The notes under the pieces: model-generated
What the model saw: only the letters and a program-made list of their open reading frames with translations
Databases searched by the model: none
What the model was told of the DNA's origin: nothing
Program-made: the position numbers and the translations under genes
Assembly: GCA_020152595.1 (NCBI GenBank)
Contig: JAIGNY010004513.1
Coordinates: 119,501-183,500, forward strand
From: Chiridota heheva
Lineage: Eukaryota > Echinodermata > Holothuroidea > Apodida > Chiridotidae
DNA: 64,000 nucleotides
Direction: 5' to 3'
Part shown: positions 56,804 to 64,000 of the stretch, in pieces
Numbering within the stretch: position 1 is the first letter of the stretch
Layout of the letters: every line of letters starts with the position of its first letter

Positions 56804-57370
56804 CTAAGGTTAAAAAAATGGTGATTGTGTACATATCATTATTAGTAGGGTTATATGACAAAAAATGCCTTAACCCCCAGAAATGCAAGAAAACGTTTTT
56901 TGGTCTTTTTCTGTACTATAAAGTCTCAAGAACAAACAACATATCAACAAATTTCCAAAATCTAACCACTGCAAAGGGTCTAATTATGATGTCATAAAAA
57001 AGATAGCCGCCAGTGTTAAAAATGGCTAATATCTCCACATATAGGTTAAATTCAACAGTTTCTAACCACTCTAAGTGTGAAAATTATCTTTAGACATTAA
57101 TATCTGGGCAAAGTAATCATTGTAAGACTGAAAAAAGTATCCCACGTGACGTCATTACCTTATTCATAACATAATGGCATCTTTCATGATCAATTTCCAC
57201 AATACATTGATCATGTTTATCTTCATGAGAATATGGTGACATCTTAATGTCATTGATGATGTCAAGAAGTCATAATGAATAACGCCATTGATTTGACGTC
57301 ATGAAGTCATGTTTTTTCAACTTCCGTTTGTAACTGCTTTTCTTTGGGGGAAAGCAGTTACAAAACTGCA
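56804..57370. other. Upstream of the last IBTK-like exon seen
   Basis: AT-rich sequence with several tgatgtcat/gacgtcat motifs (for example 57142-57310) and a short stem (gtaactgcttt ... aaagcagttac about 57331-57362). No further IBTK exon is recognised. Confidence 0.45.
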
Positions 57371-57623
57371 CCAAAAAATATAAATATCACCAATTTTTAA
57401 TCATTTTCTCCAGCTTCTAACTAAAATAACAACTGAATATACTGTAAGTCAAATGGCTGTTAAGTTGTCTAGTGTGTTGCCATAGTATTTGGGGGTCATC
57501 GCCTCTCAATTATGTCCTCACCATCTCTGCTATTAAGAGCAGTGTGAAAAGGGGGGCAGAGTGTGTAAGTCTCTCCCTGTTAGAGACGTACAGCATGCAT
57601 GCATGCCCGCCAGCATATGGACA
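57371..57623 (+). repeat. Long inverted repeat, left arm
   Basis: It matches 62738-62987 in reverse complement over about 250 bases: aatcattttctccagc, cctctcaattatgtcctcac, gcagtgtgaaaaggggggca, tctctccctgttagagacgt. The middle 130 bases are the best conserved. Confidence 0.85.
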
Positions 57624-57749
57624 TGCCCTAGTTCCCACGAAACGTGTCTTCAGTAATAGGCTAAATGTCCACACTACTTTAGGTGTGTCCTGGGAGGGTT
57701 AAAGGCTTAGGGAATTAAACCTACAGAAGAAATTCAGAGGGGAACCCTT

Positions 57750-60700
57750 AAGGTGGTTTGTGTACTGGACTCAGCACTATTCCAGTAGCTCCTTCATCCA
57801 AGCTGACGTGTTGTTAGGTATTTCTCTACATAGCACCAGAAAGAGGGTTCCTGATGTCTGGGCGGCTCAGCGTATACATACAATCTGCCCAAGTCCACGC
57901 ACTGAAGAGATCACTTCAGTGGTGTTGTTGCAAAGCAGTTAAATTAAAGGGGCATCAGTTACAAGTTATAAGTACAACCCAATTGACATAAGTAAGGGAA
58001 ACTATGGGTTGCATCCGGCGGTGGGACCATGGGAGAGGTCTTTGCGCATCTCTCAGATCAACTACCACCCACCAAAGTCGGGCAGTTTCTGGTCAAAAAA
58101 AAACGTCACATTAAAACTGTTTCAATGGGTGCTTGTGGCTTAGAGCTAAACCAGAAGAAGCATGTATACTGCAACGTCACATCGGACAAAGCTAGGAAAA
58201 GGAAGCAGAAATTGCAACTTTGGCTTCTCGGATGATCTGCGCCAAATCAACAATTCACAACAGGAAGAGGCTCAACATCCAGCACGTTGTACAGATGTAT
58301 GAGGAGGACTATGTCTATGTCTTCTTCAGACAGAGAAGACTTGAGGAGGAAGTGCAGCTGTATGTAGTTGGCGATGTGAGGTACACCTTGCTGTCAGCCA
58401 AAGCCTGGAGCCGCCAACTGATGGCACAAAATGCATACTTTCTCTGCACCTCTCAACTTCTTAAGGGAAAGCAGCCAGCGTCTACGCCCCAATGCTATGC
58501 ACCTTTATAATTCAACGAAGACCTGGTCACTGCCGTTAGAAAGATTTCGACCCCAGAGTGGGCTCTGATCCTGACTCAAAGCCTAACACCCTGGGAAATT
58601 TCAGAATCAGTCAGATGAACGACAACGGTCAGAGGCTGATTGAGCTGTGTTTCTACCATTAGCTCTGCATCACAAACACATTTGTCAGTACTAAATCCTC
58701 TTACTGAGTGTCCCGGAGACATCCATGGCCATGTCTCTTGACACCAGATTAATCATTTAATCACCAAGGAGACTTACTAAAACCTGTACTCACTATGCAG
58801 TTTTCACAGTGCAAGTTGCAATACTGATGGAACAATTGGCTGAACACTAACCAAGAGTTCTAAACAAGAGAAAGCAATGTGCATGACAAGTGTATCCACA
58901 ACATATCCAACCTACCAGTTACAGAAAAGCTCAAAACGCTGGCAAAAGAGGAAGAATTCAGAAAGATCACCGACTCCCTGACTCACGGCAAGGCCCCATA
59001 CAAAGGAGGCACCCCAATGGAAGTGATGATATATGGCTTTCCAGTGTAAAAAGTCATTCCTGCCTAGACTACTTTACAAACTTGTCTGCCATTATTGGAA
59101 GGATCTATCAGTATGGTACCCCAGGACATACTGTACAAAATACCAACATGGCCAACCTCTACGAGAACACAGGGGGCCGTACAGACTGCAATATCTACCA
59201 AGGAATATCATTCCTTAGCATGGTGGGGAAAGCATTTTTCTTGGTAGCCCTGAAAGGTTGTAGCAGCTTAAATGGTGCATGTACCCTGCATTACAGTGTA
59301 GGTATGTTTGTTTGTTTGTTAGTTTGATGAGGGCTTAGCGGCACCACGACAACGAAGGTCAAATTGTGCCTGAAGGTCAGATCATTCTAGAGGTAGGAAG
59401 GAAGGAAACAGGGGGAAAATGAGAGAAATTTAAGAACAAAAGGTCAGAAAGCTGTGATCGATAGGGAAAGTGCATGGTTGAAACAAAAACAAAGCAGAGA
59501 GGGGATGGAAGAGGAGAATTAAAAATGGTTGTAGAGGGAGGCATGATGAAGGAAGGAGATAATTTTATCCAGAGGATTTTTCTAGAACTCAGCAATTGAG
59601 TTGTGGGGAGCGAGGGAAGCTCTGGGAAGGTTGTACAGGGGGCAAGCAAAGAGAACGTGATGGATTGTGAGATTGCAATGGCAACTGTTGCAGAGGGGTT
59701 GGGGGGAGCCAATAAGGGGGTGGGAGTGAGTGAGGTGGGTGTCACCAATTCTAAGACGGGTAATATGAACGTTGTCAATACGAGAGAGGTTGTTGATGGT
59801 GGATTTGATCGGAATTGTGGGCTGGATGACATGGAGTTTGTTATCAATTTGGGAGTTCCATGAGGTTTGCCAGCGGTCACGAACAAGGGAAGCGATAAGC
59901 GGTTTGATGTAGGAGAGGGTTTTATGAAAAGGGGCAGGGAAGAGGTTGAGGGCAAGCTTAGCGGCTGCATCAGCCCTATCATTGCCTGGAATGCCAACAT
60001 GGCTGGATATCCAAAAGAAAAGAAAAGGGTGGGGAAAAACGAAGGAGGAGGTGGCATGTAAGGTTATCCCATTTAAGATTGAGTAAAGAAGTAAGAACAG
60101 CCTTTGAGTCGGAGAAAATGGCAAAGTGGCTGAGCGGAGAGTACTCAATAAAGTCGAGGGCAAGGAGAATGGCCTTAGCCTCGGCTGAAAAGATGGATGA
60201 GTAGTCGGGAAGTCTACTACAAAGGGTGATGTCTTGGATGACGGCAGCAGCTGTTGTTGCCTTCCGTTAAGCCATCAGTAAGTATAGATGGAGGTGTAAT
60301 TCAAGAGTTGGTCTTTGATTTGGTTGCGGAGATTGATGAAGAGGTTAGGGTGGGTTGAGTTTTGTGATGAGTGGAGAGGCCCAGTTGGACAGAAGGGAGG
60401 GGGGTAGCCCAAGGAGGAAAAGTGGGCCAGGAGAAGGTGCCGAGAGTGGCGGGGTTGATGCCGAGATGGAAGAGGTCTGATTTAATGCGTAAGGTATAGG
60501 CTTTTAGTCCTATCAAGAGGGTGGAGAAATTGGGGTACCTAATGAGGTTGTAAACAGGGTTCTGGGTGTTGGTGAGGACTCTAAAAGCATAGGAGAGGCT
60601 AAGCTTTCTACATTAAGTAGAAAGGGGGGTTCGTTGGCTTCAACATGAAGGCTGGTGATTGGGGAGGTCCTGTAGGATGGTGTAGATGTGGTTGAGGTAT

Positions 60701-62235
60701 GAGTTGTGAGCAACACAGTAGACAATATTGCCGTAGTCAAGCTTGGCACGAATGATGAGCCTGAAAATATTGAGGAAAGCATAGCGGTTCACACCCAAGT
60801 GGTGTGGAGAGGAGTCAGAGGATGTTAAGGGAGCTGTTGCATTTTAGTTTCAGGTTGGCGATGTGTTGCTTGTGGGTGAGCTTGGGGTCTAGAGTTAGAC
60901 CCAGGAACTTTGTGTGTTCAACTTTAGGGATGCGATTGCCATTTAGCACAAAGTTCGGGTTGGGGTGGAGGTTGTTGAAATGACAATAGTGCATGCAGAC
61001 TGTCTTGTCTTTGCAGAATTTAAAACCGTTTTTGTTGCTCCAGTCTTGCAGCTGGTTGAGGCTGATTTGAAGCCAACTTTCAACAATAGGAAAGCTAGGG
61101 GAGGAGTAGAAGATGGTAAAGTCATCCACGTATAAGGTACTTTTGATGTTGGGGCCAAGGTTATCCGCGATGTCATTAATGCTCAGGTTGAAGAGAGTGG
61201 GAGAGAGGATGCTGCCTTAGGGGACGCCCTCTTCTATGGGGTATGGGTTGGAGAGGGTGTGGCCAATACGAACTTGGAACTGCCTGCGTGAGAGGAAGTT
61301 TTAAATAAAGATAGTGTAGGTATAGAGCAGAAAGGTCCACAATCAACATGCCTCAATCAGGCAGGTGCAGGAGAAATGCTACAGATAGAAGCAACCATTG
61401 TTATGTACCCTTCATCGATCTGACCACATCGTTCATTATTGGTCAGCAGGAAAGGTCCTCAACAAATTGGTTGTCCACCAAAGCTTCTGTGCCTGATTGC
61501 ATCCTTCCACGATGACATGAAGGGAACAGGCATAAAACATAGCTGTTCTCGTCCCAACCCTCTTTGACAACTTCTCCTCCTTGCTGCTGTTGTACACATT
61601 CGACTCTTCAAAGATGGCGTGCTCTCCCAAACCAGATCCAAATGGCAAGCTGTTCAATCTTGGGTGACCCACGGCAATGACAAAGGTTCAGTAGCTCCTG
61701 GTATGCAAAATACTGTTTGCCTATGATGCTAATTTGGCTTCTAACTTCGCAATGGGCCTACAACGCATCTTCAAGCGCCTTGTCTTGGCCTGCAAAGATA
61801 TCAGACTCATTATTGGCCTCACAAAAAGTGATGCATCATGCCAGTGATATGCACAACATATACATTTGGGACAACACCCTGGAGATCTTCATGGAGTTTA
61901 ACTTGGCTGACCATGTCCAACGCATGCAGAACCGTCGCATTCCAAAGGGTATCATAGGCCTATACAGACAAGTTGGGTGACCAATGCTGCATTTAAATTT
62001 AAGGATGTCTACAAGAGAGACATGAGGTCAGCTGACATCAACACAGACTCAGTCGGATGTGCATCAATAGGGCGGAGACCGAGAGAAGAAATATGAAGCA
62101 GAAGAGTGACAAAGGGGAAGTAAGAGCCATTTCAGCACCCCCACTTCAAATGCAGCAACTGCAAGACAGACTGCCATTAGAATATTGGATTTACAGCCAT
62201 CATAAGTCTTGCTGCTAAACCTCAAATTGATTAAC
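57750..62235 (+). mobile_element. RTE-like LINE fossil, split by an insertion
   Basis: In broken frames: endonuclease pieces (SVYAPML about 58475; LGNFRISQMNDNGQRLIELC about 58590, then ITNTFV and 'SRRHPW'), an RT lead (EEFRKITDSLTHGKAP about 58950), and, beyond the insertion at 59306-61312, RT pieces (QEKCYR and later FAYDANLASNFAMGLQRIF, about 61703, the YADD-like motif reading FAYD). The end VQRMQNRRIPKG (61915) is typical of RTE/craniofacial-type LINEs. The 5' limit is uncertain. Many stops and shifts make it non-functional. Confidence 0.65.
59306..61312 (-). mobile_element. I/Nimb-like LINE, copy 3, nested
   Basis: The - strand reads from RT ([16 protein letters not shown]) through an intact [11 protein letters not shown] (about 61125), [50 protein letters not shown] RNase H (about 60000, reading WISSHVGIPG), to the tail (CAAA)n near 59310. 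It is 5'-truncated. An 11-base direct repeat, agtgtaggtat, lies at 59295-59305 and 61313-61323. The RNase H and C-terminal part is open for about 193 codons, the best preserved of the three copies. Confidence 0.88.
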
Positions 62236-62737
62236 AACTAACCCGTGCTGAATCTAATGTTTCCGAGATAGACGGAGCCTATGATATAACAGCCTCACTA
62301 CTTCACTTCCATCGCATGCAGTCTTCATATATCTGAAACTGGATCATGGGCTATATTACTGTATAAAGTCTGAAAGCTTTGATGCATTCAAATTTAAGCC
62401 CATGCTGTTTTGAGCAATATGCGTGGACTTTGTTTGTCCCAGCCCCATTGCATAAGGTCCATACCATCATTCTTGCCCATCCGCATCACAACATGTACGT
62501 ACATCTGTATGAAGTTTTATAAGACGTTTTTTGGGTGTCACAAAAGTCTTTGTTGTGACCACTTTCTTGCAAAAGAAACTGTTGTGTACTGATGCTTCTT
62601 CACTTTCTTTGGTCAAATTGGTAATTAGGAAAAGAGATTCAATCAAATGGTAAATGCAGACCAAGACTTGGACCAAACTGATTTACGCCCATATTCAAAA
62701 GGCTGTCAATCTTTGAATGAGTCACTAAGGTAGAAAT

Positions 62738-62987
62738 TGGACATATGGCTGACCTCACAACATGTGCATGCCGTACGTCTCTAGCAGGGAGAGACATTCA
62801 CACTCTGCCCTCCTTTTCACACTGCTTTTAATAGCAGAGATAGCCAACAGTGAGGACATAATTGAGAGGTGATGACCCTTTAAAATGCTACAGGAACATA
62901 CTAGACATGTCACAACAGCCACTTGACAAGATATATTCCATTGTTTTTCAGCTGGAGAAAATGACTAAAAATATTGATATTTTTGTA
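62738..62987 (-). repeat. Long inverted repeat, right arm
   Basis: Partner of 57371-57623. Shared on this strand in reverse: acgtctctagcagggagaga, ctgccctccttttcacactg, gtgaggacataattgagagg, gctggagaaaatgac. A 10-base insertion (tagccaacag) distinguishes it. Confidence 0.85.
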
Positions 62988-63009
62988 TATTGGATGTAAT
63001 CGGCCAGTG

Positions 63010-63592
63010 TGGATGTCTCTGGAGTTTTGCGGGTTGTTCGGAAAAAGAAGAAATTGTGGCATTGTTATAAAACAGTGAGTGTCCTGTGGAGCTTGCTAGG
63101 TATAAGGTTCATGAAAAGTTCACTAAGGCTTTGATAAGAGATACTAAACATTTGTCCAAAGGGGTTAAGATTAATTCTAAGTCATTTCACTCTTATGTTC
63201 ACTCAAAGCAAAAAACCAAGGAGCTTGTTGATCCCCTTCAGGGTAATGATGGTATTACTATCAATAGTGGTAAGGATATGGTTGAGGTTTTGAATGACTA
63301 CTTTGTGTCTGTTTTTACTAAGAAGTCCCTTGCTGATGATGTTGTGGATTATCTTAGTGTGCACTCTCCAGTATCCATGTTGACTTTCCAGTTGATGTTG
63401 TGTCTAAGAAGTTGAAGGGTTTTAATTCAAATAAAGCACCCAGTCCAAATGGTATACATCCTGCTGTTTTACATGAGTGTTCTGATGTTCTTTCTGTTCC
63501 CCTGAATATTAATTTTTCAAAGTGCTTTGATGTTGGGGTTATTCCTAGTGATTGGAGAAATGCTAATGTCACTCCAATTTTTCACTAGAATG
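63010..63592 (+). mobile_element. CR1/L2-like LINE fragment
   Basis: It reads RVVRKKKKLWHCYKT, then in another frame ELARYKVHEKFTKALIRDTK, SFHSYVHSKQKTKELVDPL, VEVLNDYFVSVFTKKSL, a shift, and SKKLKGFNSNKAPSPNGIHP, AVLHECSDVLSVPLNINFSK, DWRNANVTPIFH. This is the N-terminal RT region of a CR1/jockey-type element ('NKAPGPDGIP'), with P-S-P-N here. It is truncated at both ends and starts directly beyond the right arm of the inverted repeat. Confidence 0.75.
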
Positions 63593-63593
63593 G

Positions 63594-64000
63594 TAAATAC
63601 AGTCATGGTTTGCATACCCATGCAAATTGACAACCATATCATATGACCCTGTTAATTATTAAAAAGGCAACTAACACTAAGTCCCACATGGCATCCCATG
63701 TTTCACATGGCATCCCACCCTATGTCCCACATGGATCCCATCCCATGTCCCAGATGACATCCCACCCCATGTCCCACATGACATCCCATCACATGCTTTG
63801 TCCCACATGGCATTCCACCATATCTCCCACATGGCATTCCACCATACAGTATGTCTCACATGACATTCCACAATATGTCCCACATGGCATTCCCCCTATG
63901 ACCCACATGACATCCCACCCTATGTCCCACATGGATCCCATCCTACATGTATGTCCCACATTAATCCAACCATATGTACCACATGACATCCCTCCCTATG
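63594..64000 (-). mobile_element. Family D element, copy E (3' end, runs off the window)
   Basis: 63594-63665 is the reverse complement of the 3' end of copy A (catgcaaattgacaaccata, catatgaccctgtta). 63677-64000 is the minisatellite core in the - orientation (cccacatggcatcccaccct). The rest lies beyond 64000. Confidence 0.7.

Noticed and set aside
61436..61672. 78-codon - strand frame as a small gene
   Set aside because: Antisense of the RT part of the RTE-like fossil.

Overview
This is an animal nuclear genome window: AT-rich, intron-rich and full of repeats. It has GT-AG introns, fragments of three kinds of non-LTR retrotransposon, tRNA-derived SINEs, foldback MITEs and more than a dozen minisatellites. 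Gene content and repeat style best fit a marine invertebrate, most likely a deuterostome (echinoderm, hemichordate or cephalochordate). That assignment is an inference and I cannot go lower than this.

Two genes are supported, and they converge. On the + strand, 19 exons between 662 and 45558 encode an ECT2L-like protein: F-box, a basic linker, a DUF4347-like region, then a Dbl-homology (RhoGEF) domain and a PH domain ending at a TGA at 45556-45558. The 5' end lies upstream of the window. Exon phases agree at every junction except two, where a short exon appears to be missing (16407-18323 and 39729-41395). On the - strand, five exons between 56803 and 52052 encode the C-terminus of an IBTK-like protein (inhibitor of Bruton tyrosine kinase). 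Its first visible exon has no single open frame. Its upstream exons are not in the window, and 57-64 kb holds only repeats.

Layout. 0-18 kb: ECT2L-like 5' exons and introns with MITE-like inverted copies, dispersed repeats and a 20-22 bp minisatellite. 18.4-19.9 kb: a 36-bp array bounded by two identical copies of a splice donor. 19.9-22.0 kb and 27.2-28.3 kb: a mobile repeat family ('family D') with a minisatellite core. 28.3-31.6 and 34.8-37.5 kb: two degenerate I/Nimb-like LINE copies with RNase H. 32.1-33.6 kb: a 25-bp array. 37.6-45.6 kb: exons for the RhoGEF half. 47.6-48.8 kb: two intergenic arrays, one extremely G-rich. 52.0-56.8 kb: IBTK-like 3' exons. 57.4-63.0 kb: a pair of ~250-bp inverted repeats enclosing an RTE-like LINE fossil, into which an I/Nimb-like copy is inserted with an 11-bp target-site duplication. 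63.0-64.0 kb: a CR1-like fragment and the end of another family D copy.

No prokaryotic operons, CRISPR arrays, rRNA genes or convincing functional tRNA genes are present. Long open frames outside the listed exons are almost all products of tandem repeats or LINE antisense strands.
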